Below are positions 1-34,091 of a stretch of DNA of 64,000 nt, piece after piece. Position 1 is the stretch's first letter. The number at the start of each line of letters is the position of its first letter. Below the pieces are notes generated by a model that saw only the letters and a list, made by a program, of their open reading frames with translations, did no database searches and had not been told where the DNA came from. The position numbers and the translations under genes were made by a program. Origin of the DNA: Mesocentrotus franciscanus (taxonomy: Eukaryota > Echinodermata > Echinoidea > Camarodonta > Strongylocentrotidae); contig CP137668.1 in NCBI GenBank assembly GCA_037976565.1, positions 7,624,496 through 7,688,495 of the forward strand, written 5' to 3'.

Positions 1-260
1 AAGAAGAAAGATCCAAAGGTTTATAAGACCAGCGGCCCACGCGACCGGCAGCTCGGCTCGTGAGACTGACAGCCAGCATACAAGACTGACAAAGGGAGAA
101 AGGGTCTCATGGGCTGTACCCGTTCAGTTTATCCTTTTGTTAAAATCGAGTTTAAAAAAGGAAGTTAGTCTGGGGATGAGTTCCAACTTGTATTTCTTTG
201 TTAAACGTGATTATAGACCCAGTGTCGGATTAAACTGAAGTAGTAGAATAGTCTTCTCAC

Positions 261-10643
<10,383 letters not shown>

Positions 10644-11659
10644 TTTGTTTTGTGAGTTTTAAACTACTATACTGCGATGCATAATAGATCTAAACCCGAA
10701 GTTTGTTCGACTTTAGCAGATGAATCTTTATTATATCAATACAAATTGCTAGTCTATATCTCCAGCACGAGCAACTTGACCTCCAAGAGAAGTCACATCT
10801 TTAACGTAAAGTTAAGTAAATAGGTCTGAGCAAAGTCCATTGCTATATGTAGGCCTACATGCTTCTGTCCAAAGTTCCTTCGTTTCTTCTATCTCCCCTC
10901 ATTCTTGTGCTCTTTATCTCCTTCACTCTCTCTACCCACCCCTCTCTCTCTCTTTATCAATCATGTTGTCACTCATTTCCCTTTAATCGTGATCGACCCC
11001 CAAATTCTCGTGTCTATTATTTTTCTTTCCCATGGTTTTCGGTCTTTCCTCAGTTTCATCTCACCAACTCTTGAAAAATTGGCGAAAACAGAAAATCGTA
11101 ATTTCAATTTCAGGAAATAATAATCTTGGTAATAATTATAATAGAACAACATCCTTTGTGACTCACATAATGACGCTGCAAAATATTTTTAATATTTGTT
11201 AGTGTGGACCTAACAAAGATTCACTCTTGCCTTCATTAAAAGGACGATTAATAATAATTTGATTTTAATAGGCCTATGTTGCACCCTTTTCCGAGGATAC
11301 AGGGCACTGTCCCTTAGTCTATGGACAAAATAAGAAGGCTTATAGAGATATATGGTTTCAGATGTTTTTAACTAGTCGGGTGAAGTATTATTTCTTAGAA
11401 ATGCCAGATCAAGTTTGTTCCATGGGTGTGGGGCAACGGATTTTAAAGGATTTTAAGTCAGCCTGATTTTGGGATTTGGGAATGAGAAAAGAATGAGCTG
11501 ATGTCTAGATGTATAGTAAGTGAATAATTGATTGAATAAGTGAATTCTTTTGCTGAAAGAATGAGGAGATGTATGGAGGAAGTGTGGTTGGCAAATATTT
11601 AATTGTGCTTTATTTTCAAAGACGACTATTGTTCATATTGATGAAAATAAAGACAATTA

Positions 11660-11760
11660 TGATTCAGTTTCAGTTTCAGTTTTATTTTTCATTTCCAACA
11701 GATCAGTGATTTTGACAAGAAATCAGATATACAATCAAAATTCAATAATATAATGTATTT
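11660..11760 (-). mobile_element. Retroelement 3' tail with (ACTGAA)n
   Basis: On the minus strand the sequence runs TGTTGGAAATGAAAAATAAA and then ACTGAA repeats, the form of a non-LTR or SINE 3' end with a hexamer tail. Matching copies occur at about 24945-25045 and 43378-43470, with a plus-strand relative near 28385-28430. No body is recognisable. Confidence 0.55.
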
Positions 11761-11924
11761 TACATGATTGGTTTAAAGTTATAAAAAAGAAAGTATACAT
11801 AAATATCCAGTATAATAGTTTTTAAAAGTTTTTTAAAGATAAACCTGTGGAAATGGAGGGATCCACTGAAAAGCAGAGCTTGTAAAATGTGGATCCCTGA
11901 AAAAAATGACAAACATAATTTTTG

Positions 11925-12118
11925 TAACAATGAAGATGATGACGATGATGATAATGATGATGATGCTAGTAATGATGATGGTGATGATGGCGATGATGAT
12001 GAGGAAGAGGATAGAAATGGGAGTAGCAAGATGATGAAGATGACGATACTGTTAAAATTGCTATCATTCTCATTCGTTGGTTTTTATTTGACGACGATGG
12101 TGATGACGACGAAGATGT
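11925..12118. repeat. (GAT)n microsatellite beside copy B stop codon
   Basis: GATGAT repeats with GAC, GGT and GAA variants occupy the 3' flank of copy B and end just before its stop codon at 12131-12133. The same tract occurs at about 25215-25420 next to the exon 10 relic of copy C. Confidence 0.85.
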
Positions 12119-12130
12119 GATCCAATCTTC

Positions 12131-23724
<11,594 letters not shown>

Positions 23725-25434
23725 TTTGTGTTGTAAGTTTTAAACTACTGCGGTGCATAATAGATCTAAACCCGAAGTTTGTTCGACTTTAGCAGATGAA
23801 TCACTATCATATCAATACAAATTTCTAGTCTATATCTCCAGCACGAGCAACTTGACCTACATGACAGGTCACATCTTTACCGTAAAGTTAAGTAAATAGG
23901 CCTGAGCAAAGTCCATTGCTATAATTATGCAGGCCTACATTCTTCTGTCCAAAGTTCCTTGTTTCTTTTATCTCCCCTCATTCTTGTGCTCTTTATCTCC
24001 TTCACTCTCTCTACCCACCCCCCCTCTCTCTCTCTTTATCAATCATGTTGTCACTCATTTCCCTTTCATCGTGATCGACCCCTAAATTCTCTTGTCTATT
24101 CTTTTTTCTTTCCCATGGTTTTCAGGTCTGTCCTCAGTTTCATCCCACCAACTCTTAAAAAGTTGGCGAAAACAGAAAATTGTAATTTCAATTTCAGCAT
24201 ATAATAAACTAGGTAATAATTATAAAAGAACAACATCCTTTGTGACTCACATAATGACGCTTCATAATACTTTTTAATATGTGTTAGTGTGGACCTAACA
24301 AAGATTCACTCTTGCCTTCATTAAAAGGACGATTAATAACAATTTGATTTAGGCCTATGTTGCACCTTTTTCCGAGGATACAAGGCACTGTCCCTTAGTC
24401 TATGGACAAAATAAGAAGGCTTATAGAGATATATGGTTTCAGATGTTTTTTTTAAAGCCCCACTGCACTACTTATAGCTACATGTACTTGCGCCCTCTAT
24501 ATAGCAAACAATGCATAAGCGGTGACCGTTGGTCCCCCATGGTCCCCTTTTTCTTATGTTAATTGAGAGCTCATTTGATGAGATAACCACCTGTCAGTGA
24601 CCATGCAGGGAGGTTTAATTCCTCCTGGGCAAACTACTGCAGATAGGCTTTAACTAGTCGGGTAAAGTATCATTTCTTAGAAATGCCGGATCGAGTTTGT
24701 TCCATAAGTGTGGGGTAACGGATTTAAAGGATTTTAAGTCAGTCTGATTTCGGGATTTGGGAATGAGATAAGAATGAACTGATGTATAGATGTATAGTAA
24801 GTGAATAATTGATTGAATAAGTGAATTCTATTGCTGAAAGAATGAGGAGAAGTATAGAGGAAGTGTGGTTGGCAAATATTTAATTGTTCTTTATATTCAC
24901 AGACGACTATTGTTCATATTGATGATAATGACGAAGGCAATTATAATTCAGTTTCAGTTTCAGTTTCAGTTTTATTTTTCATTTCCAACAGAACAGTGAT
25001 TTTGACAAGAAATCAGATATACAATTCAATATTCAATAACATAATGCATTTTACATGGTTTAAAGTTATAAAATAGAAAGTATACATAAATATCCAGTAT
25101 AATAGTTTTTAAAGTTTTTTTAAGATAAACCGTGGAAATGGAGGGATCCACTGAAAAGCAGAGCTTGTAAAATGTGGATCCCTCAAAAAAAATGACAAAC
25201 ATAATTTTAATAACAATGAAGAAGAAGAAGATGATGATGATGGTAGTAATGATGATGATGATGATGGCGATGGTAATGATGATGGTGATGATGGCGATGA
25301 TGATGAGGAAGAGGATAGGAATGGGAGTAGCAAGATGATGAAGATGTCGATGATGTTAAAATTGCTATCATTCTCATCCGTTGGTTTTTAATTGACGACG
25401 ATGGTGATGACGACGAAGACGTGATCCAATCTTC
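23725..25434. other. Intergenic spacer between copies B and C
   Basis: It is collinear with 10644-12130 and highly similar to it, including the CT-rich stretch, the (ACTGAA)n tail at about 24945-25045 and the GAT tract. It presumably holds the promoter of copy B. It differs chiefly by carrying the TTAA-flanked MITE at 24456-24649. Confidence 0.75.
24456..24649. mobile_element. TTAA-flanked MITE (AGCCC ends), 194 bp
   Basis: The element begins AGCCCCACTGCACTA and ends GCAGATAGGCT, with TTAA directly outside both ends (24452-24455 and 24650-24653). The paralogous spacer near 11370 has an uninterrupted GATGTTTTTAACTAG, so the empty site is visible. A second copy in the other orientation is at 38113-38290, also between TTAA flanks. 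Confidence 0.85.
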
Positions 25435-27628
25435 TCACTGCTCAGGGCAGGAATGAGGGTCGACACATGATGCATGGCTGGTATCTTTGACCTTCTCCCC
25501 CAAGAAAGACTTTAGGTGCACCATGTCATCTGTTTTTTCTCATTTACCAAAGTAATCATATAATGGTGTAAAGTATATCTATATGATACTTTTGTAATTT
25601 ATATCAATCTGTTGTAATTGACGGAAGAGGACGTAATATCTCAACATTGGTTGCGGTTTAATACAATAAGGGGGCGTTTTCATTAACAGACTGTTTAACT
25701 ACAAATTAAGTGTTATACAACCCCTCCCCATTCCTATGAAAGATGAGAGAAACTTAATTGGTGGACTTGTGGAACTTAGAAAAATTATTGTTTTTGTTTT
25801 TATTTCGCATCGTAAATCTCTTACCAGTGGCAAGGAACCCTAAAGGTCGAAGTCTGTAGTTGATGGTGACCACGATGACGTCATTGTATGCAGCCAATGG
25901 TGCAGGGAGCAACTCAGGAATGGAGCCCGCCCCCAAATGATATCCACCACCATGTATCCACATCATCACGGCTGCATCTTTCGGCTTTGAAATTACCAAA
26001 CGAAACGAATTTCATCAAACAATTGCTATATTGAGGGAGTAGTAAGTTTACTAAATCTAATTTTTTAATCAATATTATTTTACAGGCCTATCACGTGTAG
26101 TGCTGTTTAATTGATAAGTGTTTCATGTAAACATCTAGAGGTCTGAAAAACTATCATCAATATATGAACAGAGGCGGGTCTAGGGATTATGGCACCCAAG
26201 GCAAGCCATGATAATGCCCCTCCGCCCGCCCAAACTTATCTAAGTAATTTTGAAGTGACGGAGCAAAGCGACCGAGAGTTTCTTTCCTCACTTTCAAGTC
26301 TTTAACAAAACAAAAAAAACGCAATTTCTATGTACTTTACTTGGATAATTCTCAAGGGAGCACGTCGTAGAGTTTCGAATTCTGAACACAGAAAAACAAT
26401 TTTTTAAAACCATATCTGACAAACACGTCCGCTAATAATTAGCAAGAAATGTAATTTTCTCATGCGTGTTTGCGCCAGTAGTTATACCCATTCCTCATTA
26501 TAAGGCTTGCCGACCTTCGTAGGAACATCGGATATTGATCTCCGACCAGTTGTTTTTTTAACGGTGATCATTCGCCTAACAACTGCCAACCATTCATCGA
26601 TATTTCTACGAGCGGTCGCAAATTAGTTTACAAAAATATATGCAATTTGGAGAGTTTTAGTGCGACATTCGGCAACCGAACGTCAACTGATCGCCCACTA
26701 TAAATTCTTGCAAATTGGTTGTTGATAGTCGCAGATTTTTTTTTCTTGGTGGTTAGAAATCGGCAACCGGTCGTACGCCTAGTGTGACTTAGGTGTAAGA
26801 CAATTGAAAGTTAAGATTTTTGTCAAATGTTGAACCTTGCAGATGATTTTGTATGTGCTTCGTCCTATATTCGAGGCGCAATATAAAAGAAGGCTGATAC
26901 AACTTATACCATATAGATAGGAAGCAAAGCAACTAAAATAACATTTCTCATCGAAAATTAAGTTTGAACCCTTTAAAAACATAACATGGACAAACATGCA
27001 CCAGCCACAATGCTGTGACAAAGTGCAAACTAAAGGAGGAAGAAGAAGATTGAAAAAGAAAGAAAGAAAAAAGAAGATGATGATGATAACAAGGAGAGAA
27101 AAGGGAGAAAGAAAAAGAAGAAAATAAAGAAGAAGAATAGGAAAGAAAGAAGGAGAAGAAAGAGGAGGAAAAGAAGAAGAAGCAGAAGCAGAAATAGAAG
27201 CAGATGAAGAATAAGAAGGAGAAAATTAGTATAAAAAGAACAAGAAGAAGACGGAAGAAGAAGAGGAGGAGAAGAATAAGACTAAATATGAAAGACGGAA
27301 TACGATTACCTTCGGCTCAGGAACGAATACATCAAGTGTGAGACAATCTTCCGAAAAAATCGAGTTGGATTTTCCAAAAGTCATGACCCGCGTCTTCTGC
27401 GGACTTGCTACAGATGTTTGAGTTGCGTCGAACTTCTCCTTGACAACCCTGGCGACGGGGCTTGTGAACCCGAGTTGGCCTACGGGCGGCTTGGCGTACG
27501 GGATCTGCGTGAAAGCTGATACACTACGATGGTAGTCGGGATCGACTCGTTCGGAAGCTGATGAGGTCGAATATCGAGTTGCTTTCCTAGGAAAGTCGCG
27601 ATTGACGTCTTCACGATGGGCTGCTCGA
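25435..27628 (-). pseudogene. Cholinesterase-like copy C: exons 1, 2 and 10 only
   Basis: Exon 10 (25435-25529, stop at 25435-25437), exon 2 (25825-25984) and a damaged exon 1 (27310-27628) remain. Sequence after exon 10 (TTTTTTCTCATTTACCAAAGT) matches copy B intron 2 near 20760, so one deletion removed exons 3-9, including the catalytic Ser, Glu and His. Exon 1 lost its start and signal peptide at about 27628. It also carries an 11-bp insertion near 27540 and small indels that remove the Trp/SEDC spacing. Exon 2 stays open, with one change (YRLRPLG for YRLGPLG). This is a clear relic. Confidence 0.9.
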
Positions 27629-28435
27629 AGTTTCCGTCGCGAAGAAGGATCATGGTATAGCAAGAAAACCATGCAAGTGATCAGGTATGGTGTACAGAGG
27701 GGTACAGAGACACTTTTTGGACTTGCATAACTTTGATATCCGTGACAAGGCAACATTCTCACAAAGTATGAGAATGTTTAAAGCCGTTTTAGTGAAGCTC
27801 AAGAAGGAAGGCAAAGGCTCCATCAAGCACAAACCCGCGATCTCAACTAGTGACATGCAAATCATACAAACTCGTCGGTACTCGATTGTTACACGCCAGC
27901 TGGATTACAAAACAAAGTGTTCGTCGATTTTATGACTTACTTTAAATAAATGTATATCGCAAAAATGTTCTATTCATGTTTTGTTCCATTATACCAAGAT
28001 GTTGGCGTCATTGCCAATCAGTGTCTTTGCCAGCGCGGCTACACTTAATTTTTATACGCATAACATCTCCTATATGCTCATATGTGAATTCTCATTGCGT
28101 ACAGGTAGTGAAAATGTAATACAAGTATTGCTAAGTATAATTATGACCAATGTTTACCTTTTCCTCAGAATAAGTTTCAATTTAATCCCATTACGTTATC
28201 TAAGAAACACAAGACTATTTCATTGTTATAACTTCAAGCATTGCTTTCTCTTTAGGCTCCATCATATTTCTCCTTTTATTTAACGTAGTCTTATGTATTA
28301 TTCTCTTCGTTTGTATCAATACCAAATAAAATTTTAAAAAATGTAACGTGCCAAATGTAACGATGTATTATACAACACGTAAAATATAAAAATAAACTGA
28401 AACTGAAACTGAAACTGCAACTGAACTGAAACTTC
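27629..28435 (+). mobile_element. Possible retroelement 3' part ending in (ACTGAA)n
   Basis: This sequence replaces the 5' part of copy C exon 1. It ends on the plus strand with AAAATATAAAAATAAACTG followed by ACTGAA repeats (28397-28435), like the tails at 11.7, 24.95 and 43.4 kb. Open frames of 82 and 100 codons inside it have no motif I can name. Confidence 0.4.
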
Positions 28436-29010
28436 TGTAATCATGGACGCGACAATCTTCGAGAACTTAAACCGGACGATTTTCGACTTGAGACAGAGGA
28501 AGACGGGCTTCGATACATCAGTAAAAGAGATCAACTGACAAAGAGTAATCGTGAGGATGATGATAAGGTGTCAGCGGAGCAGGGCCGTAGCCACAGTTTG
28601 ATGTTTTTTTTTTTTTTTTTTTTGGGGGCACATACATGTAATTGATCGACGTCCTGGGGAGGGGTCTAAGAGGAGGGTGTCTGATCTTTTTTTTTGGGGG
28701 CCCATGGCTACGTGCCTGAAGCGGAGTGATCGATGTACGAAATATACCTGGAAGTTCAAAGCGTCCAGTTGAGAGTTTCATGCGGTACGTATCAAAGCTG
28801 AACAAAGATTGCCCTTTTCTATGGCAGAAACCAAAAGCAAAGAAGCCAGAAGATGGTGAGAACTGGTCAGGGGCGGTAATTTTTGTTCATGACCGGGGGC
28901 CGAAATGCGAGGGACGAGGGAGCAGTGGCGTAATGGGCAAACAAGTATTTTTGGGGCAGAAAAACTCCTCATCACCACCACTCTTACATGTTACATGAAG
29001 TCCCGGCGGA
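28436..29010. other. Unassigned repeat-like sequence
   Basis: A (T)19 run at 28602 and GGGGGC stretches near 28620 and 28690 mark fused repeat fragments. I see no gene. Confidence 0.4.
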
Positions 29011-29017
29011 ACGTTTT

Positions 29018-29880
29018 TCTAAGTGGGGGGGGGGTAAAGTATATATGATGAGGTAGAGCAAAGCGAGCGAAGCAAGTGGAGCGTAAATTGGCGTGGGATC
29101 CAGGGGCAGAGCCCCATGAAGTTCAGAGGTTTTAGGCATTTAATTACGGTCAGATGAGCATCCAGGGGCCCGCCTTTGGGCGTTCTGGTGGCGTCGGCCA
29201 GGGGCGGAGCCCCCGGAAGCTCAGGGGTTGTAGGCATTTAATTACGGTCAGATGAGCATATTTTGATACCTTATTTGTGCACACTGGCATGCAGGTCACT
29301 AATTGGAGTGGGGTCCGGGGGGCGGAGCCCCAGGAAGGTCAGGGGTTTGAAGCATTAAATTACGATCAGATGAGGCTGCCTTATAGGGCCCTTGGTGGGG
29401 TCCAGGGGGGCAGAGCCCCCGGAAGCTCAGGGGTTGCATGTAGGCATGTAATAACGGTCAGATGAGCATATTTTGATACCTTATTTGTGCACACTGGCAT
29501 GCAGGTCACTAATTGGAGTGGGGTCCAGGGGGCGGAGCCCCAGGAAGGTCAGGGGTTTGAAGCATTAAATTACGATCAGATGAGGCTGCCTTATAGGGCC
29601 CTTGGTGGGGTCCAGGGGGGCAGAGCCCCCGGAAGCTCAGGGGTTGCATGTAGGCATGTAATAACGGTCAGATGAGCATATTTGGATACCTTATTTGTGC
29701 GCACTGGCATGCAGGTCACTTATTGGAGTGGGGTCCAGGGGGCTGAGCCCCAAGCAGGTCAGGGGTTTTAGGCATTAGATTACGATCAGATGAGCATCCA
29801 GGGGCTGCCTTAGGGCCCTTGGTGGGGTCCAGTGCGCAGAGCCCCCTGAAGCTCAGGGAAAATCATGCCATTTCAGCAAT
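29018..29880 (+). repeat. Satellite array 1, 210-bp units
   Basis: Units contain TCAGATGAGCATATTTTGAT, TGCAGGTCACTAATTGGAGT, GGGGTCCAGGGGGC and GGAGCCCC...GCTCAGGGGTT. Two full units, starting near 29246 and 29456, match almost base for base at a spacing of 210 bp; partial units flank them. Each unit is itself made of two related halves. The array begins next to AACGTTTTTCTAAGTGGGGG. The equal open frames at 29277 and 29487 come from the repeat. Confidence 0.9.
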
Positions 29881-32340
29881 CACTGGTATCGAATTATAAA
29901 TAAACCACGTTTGAATTTTATTTGTTGGGGGCCCCATCAGTACGCCAGTGCGAGGGGGCATAGTGAACGAGAAGGGTGAAGGTGACGGAAGTGACTACCC
30001 CCTCACAGGTTTTTGAAATTTTGTTCTATTAAGAAATTACATTCCTTAGCGAAACTATAGTATAAAAACACGTAATATAATTTTTTCACAGTTCACTTTT
30101 CTACAATATTTACTCTGTGGTTGTACATTTTGAAGGATATTATGCGAGGGAGCGTAGCTCCCGAGCGAGAGGAATTTTGCATTTTATTTGTCTAAACGCT
30201 GCACTCTTGGGCCCTCGATCCAGAGCCTTAAAAAAAGGGGGGCCGGCCGGGCGTGTCCCCCGTCCCCCCGGGATCGCCGCCCAGGCTGCAACTGGTACTG
30301 CAATGTTCCAGTTGGCATAAACACTATGGGAATTAGATAAAACAGATTTCCCAGAAGGCTGAATGCTCAAAGTTGTACATAAACTACTGCTTAAGAGCAA
30401 CATATGCATCACGCGACTCTGGACAGAGCCGGTTTTGAGTCTCGAGACATTCGATCAGTGAGTGGTCACCAGGCGCAGGTAAAAAACGTTAATTTTACAT
30501 TAAAAACAAGTTAAAAAAAATAATGACCCCTCCTCCCTCCCCCAGTTTGTTTTTGTTTTTTGGGGCTCAATTACCTAAGGGAGGGAGGGGATGGATGTTG
30601 AGTGTAAAAAACATATGAATTTGTAACCCCCGATTTCTTTCACCTAATTTGAAGCTTTTAATCAGCCCGGGTCAGCTGTGCACATACAGAACCGACTACG
30701 CGTACAATGTCCGCGCAGCTGTGCGGCTGAATCTGATTGGCTGTGATTTGATCACTCTAGGTTCGCGACTGTTCTATTTAGAGCACGGGTGATTGAATAA
30801 AAAAAGGGAGTCTAATACTTAGTAATGGAGGTCTTATAGATGATGAATCAGTAATATGGCCAATATACACACATACACACAGTTCAATTCGATCATTATT
30901 TTCCGTATGCAATGCATGAGAGAGTAAGCGCAATTATGATCCACGTTAAAAACCCCTTGATTTCCCCCGAGCAAGAATGGTACGACCCGGTCCGCTGGCT
31001 ACCTACAGATTTCAGCGATCAAGAGGCACACACGTTAATCAATGGCGAAAAATGGAGTTCCCAAAATCAGACGGAGGTACCGATTGGTTTTGTCTTTTGA
31101 CGGTGGTTTTTTTCATCCAATGAGAATCATTTATATATCAAAATGTTCAGAATGAACTGAATGACATGAATCTTTTTTCCGATGGTAAAAAATAGCCCTC
31201 TCCCGGCACGAAACCGATAGATATAGCCAGGATTTTTCAGTCAAAAAGTCGGATACCACAGAAATTTTGACCAAATTGATGAAATATAATCAAAAAATGA
31301 CGGTGCGATGGAACAACAAAATATCGTGATTTTTACATCACCGTAAAGAAAAAAAATTTTCTAATGCTTTTTCCGTTGGTGAACTAGGCCGATCGTATCA
31401 AAAGATGTAGTTGAAAAGGGCCGGAATTTGGCATATTTTTAAAGCTTTTCACGTCGGTGCGCGGTGTGTTTGAAGAGGTGACGCTTAAGTGCATGGGTAA
31501 AATCCATATGAAGTAGTGCCCAACTCCCCTCGGCGGCTGGCTGATCCGGCGCTAAATATTTTACTCACGAATTTGGAAAAAAATATATAATTTAGTACTC
31601 ACCCCCCACCGCTTATTCGCCGGCTGGCTGATTCGGCGCTAAATATTTTCTCACGAATTGCCCCCTTTGATGCCGCCGGCTGGATCCGCCCCTGGTGGTC
31701 ACCACCATGAGCAGTCACTCAAGAATGACTGTAACACTAGCCACGAGCGGAAGCAACAAATGTCCTCACATCTTGGAAGTCATCTGTAGGAGAAAAGAAA
31801 CATCACTTTGCCTAGTGCAACTCAATCGGTTCCAGATCCTGGACCAGGTCCAAGCAGGCCTAATCGCGCCTATTCCATGCACACGACCAGACAGCCGCTT
31901 GAAACAGAAGTTCCGGATCGTGACTCAGATAATGTAGATGTTCATGTGAATTCCCATCAACAACTTTCTTTTTCGCTTTCACAGGAGAAGGTACACCAGG
32001 ACCTTTCAACGACTTTAAATACTTTTCAAATCCACGATTGTGTGGTGAACATTTATAATAGACCCTAGACTAAGTAATGTTCAGGACAAGACTTTGTGTA
32101 GGCCTAGATCTACATAATTATGTTTGGCTTTGAGTTTGACTATTTCAGCTTTTAAAACTATTCTACATCAGACATGTACATTAGAGTCTATCGCTGTTTG
32201 GAAGTTGCACTTTGGAAAGACATTTTTACCTTGCTGGTTCGTGTTCTGACCTGTTGCATTGATTTACAAGTTTATTATGATGAATGATCCTGTTGATAAA
32301 GGTAAGACTAAGATCAAAACATAAAAAAAAATAATAATAA
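29881..32340. other. No gene recognised
   Basis: This stretch holds short open frames such as 30912-31100 and 31808-32068, without domains, and repeated CGGCTGGCTGAT...CGGCGCTAAATATTTT segments at about 31530 and 31620. A GCGAGGGAGCGTAGCTCCCGAG hairpin-like string lies near 30143. The 86-codon frame ending TAG at 32068 (S/P-rich, then polar) could be a terminal exon, but I see no support beyond its length. Confidence 0.4.
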
Positions 32341-32580
32341 TAGGTTAGATCTAGATCTAGATCTAGGCCTAGATCTAGGTCTAGAAGTCTAGGCCTAGGG
32401 CTAGTACTAGTAGTAGTAGACTAGGTCTAACAATAGATCTTACACTAAATAGTAACAGTTAAGTATTAGATCTAGATCTATCATCTAGTCTCTAGGGATC
32501 TAGATCTACTAAAGTTTGAATTAGATCTAAATTAAATCTAGATCATAGATTTAGACCTAGTAGTCTAGTGATGTATGGAC
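32340..32580. repeat. CTAG/AGATCT-rich low-complexity tract
   Basis: Repeats of TAGATC and variants (TAGGCC, TAGTAC) fill the tract, so both strands read almost alike and short palindromes abound. No coding sequence is present. Confidence 0.85.
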
Positions 32581-33069
32581 TTTGAAATGAGAGCGATTTT
32601 GCATCAAATAACAAGGATCCACGTCATCATTTTATAAAACAAATGGACTTGGCCTAATACACATAATTTTGTTTGGGTATTTTAGACTGTTCCAAACGTA
32701 CCGTGTGTGGGTAATTCTTACTAATGCCCTCACTGCTGTGTATTATTTGTATAATATTCATATTGGGGTGGTGTGACGGGTGAGAGGGGGATGAAAACAA
32801 TTAACTTTTAGTGCGCTTATTCAGAATCATATCCCTACTTTGACCCAGTAAAGTATTCCGGCGTAGAGATACCCTACTAAAACATACCCCAAATCAAGTG
32901 AATATTCATCAATTGTTCAAATAATGGCCATGATTTAAAAGTCTTTATGTTTCTTACCTGTTTCGTGTCAATTTTCTTATCTTTTTTGGAGTATTTTTCC
33001 TAAAAACGAAGACTTACAATGTACACTTTCTCACAGGATTCACAGCAAACTGAGCACTGCACACCGTAC

Positions 33070-33205
33070 CGACGGTGGGTTGCGGGGGCACGCGTGTGCG
33101 TGAAGTTAGCGACTGTAATCTCAGATCATCATTAAATTAATCTAAGCAATTCATCACTACGGTCGCTAACTTCACGAATGCGCGCGCTCTCGCACCCCAC
33201 CGTCG
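33070..33205. mobile_element. 136-bp inverted-repeat element (MITE-like)
   Basis: Left arm CGACGGTGGGTTGCGGGGG...GTGAAGTTAGCGAC and right arm GTCGCTAACTTCAC...CACCCCACCGTCG are inverted near-copies of about 45 bp around an AT-rich centre. No open frame is present. Confidence 0.75.
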
Positions 33206-33284
33206 ATAATAAGCGCCACTTTTAGTTTTCGTCTTTGCTTTTCGAAGAATTATGACACAATTTAATGGTCCATTAAAACAAAAA

Positions 33285-33780
33285 ATCTGGGCCCCCTCGA
33301 AAGCCCCCCGAGGCCGCCTTTGTATGCTTGGGCAAAGGTCTTCGTGAATGTCTATATGCCTTATACGACCTCAGTGGATTGGATAATTGCCTCATGTCTC
33401 CAAGCAAACAGATACGAGCGAAGATCGCGGAATTTGTAGATTCCCTATCATACCAGTTATACCGACGATTAGAATCCAGTTAAACTTTAACATAATTAAT
33501 GTCTTATGTGTTTCGTGAGAGGCTTTCTATATCTAAGTGCAGGTAGTAGGTATACTGACTCAGCATCTCTATTTAAGTCACTTAAATCTCTCTCTCCCTC
33601 CCTTTCCCTCTCTATCCCTCTATTTCTCTCACAGTCTCTCCCTCACTCTCTCTTCCACTTCCCCTCCCCTCTCTCTTCTCCTTTGTCTCCCTTTGTCTCT
33701 CTTGTAGTACACCTACATAAAATAACAACAGCCAAACTCAGATTATGGAACATGCAGTCCAGGCTCTAATAGTTTTGAAA
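33285..33780. repeat. Duplicated block, partner at 37.83-38.62 kb
   Basis: The stretches share CAAGCAAACAGATACGAGC, GATTCCCTATCATACCAGTT, AGTGCAGGTAGTAGGTATAC, a CT-rich run and CATGCAGTC...CTCTAATAGTTT in the same order and orientation. The partner block lies directly upstream of cholinesterase copy D and also carries a TTAA MITE that is absent here. Confidence 0.75.
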
Positions 33781-33830
33781 CTTTTGAAGCCATATTGTAC
33801 TAGAAGCACCACCGTAATATCCCCTCTAGC

Positions 33831-33886
33831 GCCATCTCAGGTCAGCTATTGCAAAACCCTTTGTGCAACAGCTGACCTGAGATGGC
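33831..33886. repeat. Hairpin with 17-bp perfect arms
   Basis: GCCATCTCAGGTCAGCT (33831-33847) and its exact reverse complement (33870-33886) enclose a 22-base loop. The loop also contains TTGCA and TGCAA, which can extend the stem. Confidence 0.85.
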
Positions 33887-34091
33887 GTATAACTCGCTGC
33901 TTCCACTGATCTGTATTTTTTCCGTACCGTCAGTGGCTGCTTCTTTATCCGCACTGTTGATTGTTCATTGAGTCCTCTGAAATGGCGCTGAACAATTAAC
34001 TGTATGCTAGTGCAGAGAGTTCAGCAGTTCAGTATCGCTTCAAAAGAACTTGATATAGTAGATTGTCTTTCAACTAGCCTTCCCGTATGAC

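Larger units (their letters stand above)
10644..12130. other. Intergenic spacer between copies A and B (duplicated at 23.7-25.4 kb)
   Basis: This spacer holds the promoter and 5' UTR side of copy A and the 3' flank of copy B. It is collinear with 23725-25434, sharing the CT-rich stretch near 10900-10970, a LINE-type tail at about 11655-11760 and the GAT tract. The main difference is a MITE present only in the other spacer. No further gene is seen. Confidence 0.75.

Noticed and set aside
27226..27762. 178-codon minus-strand frame as an intact gene
   Set aside because: It is damaged exon 1 of copy C; part is read in the wrong frame through an 11-bp insertion, and the start is outside the homologous region.
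29277..29675. Two identical 62-codon plus-strand frames as a duplicated small gene
   Set aside because: They are the 210-bp satellite unit read twice; no start context or family supports them.
31695..32068. 80- and 86-codon overlapping plus-strand frames as a gene
   Set aside because: No domain or convincing splice or start context; they overlap in two frames.
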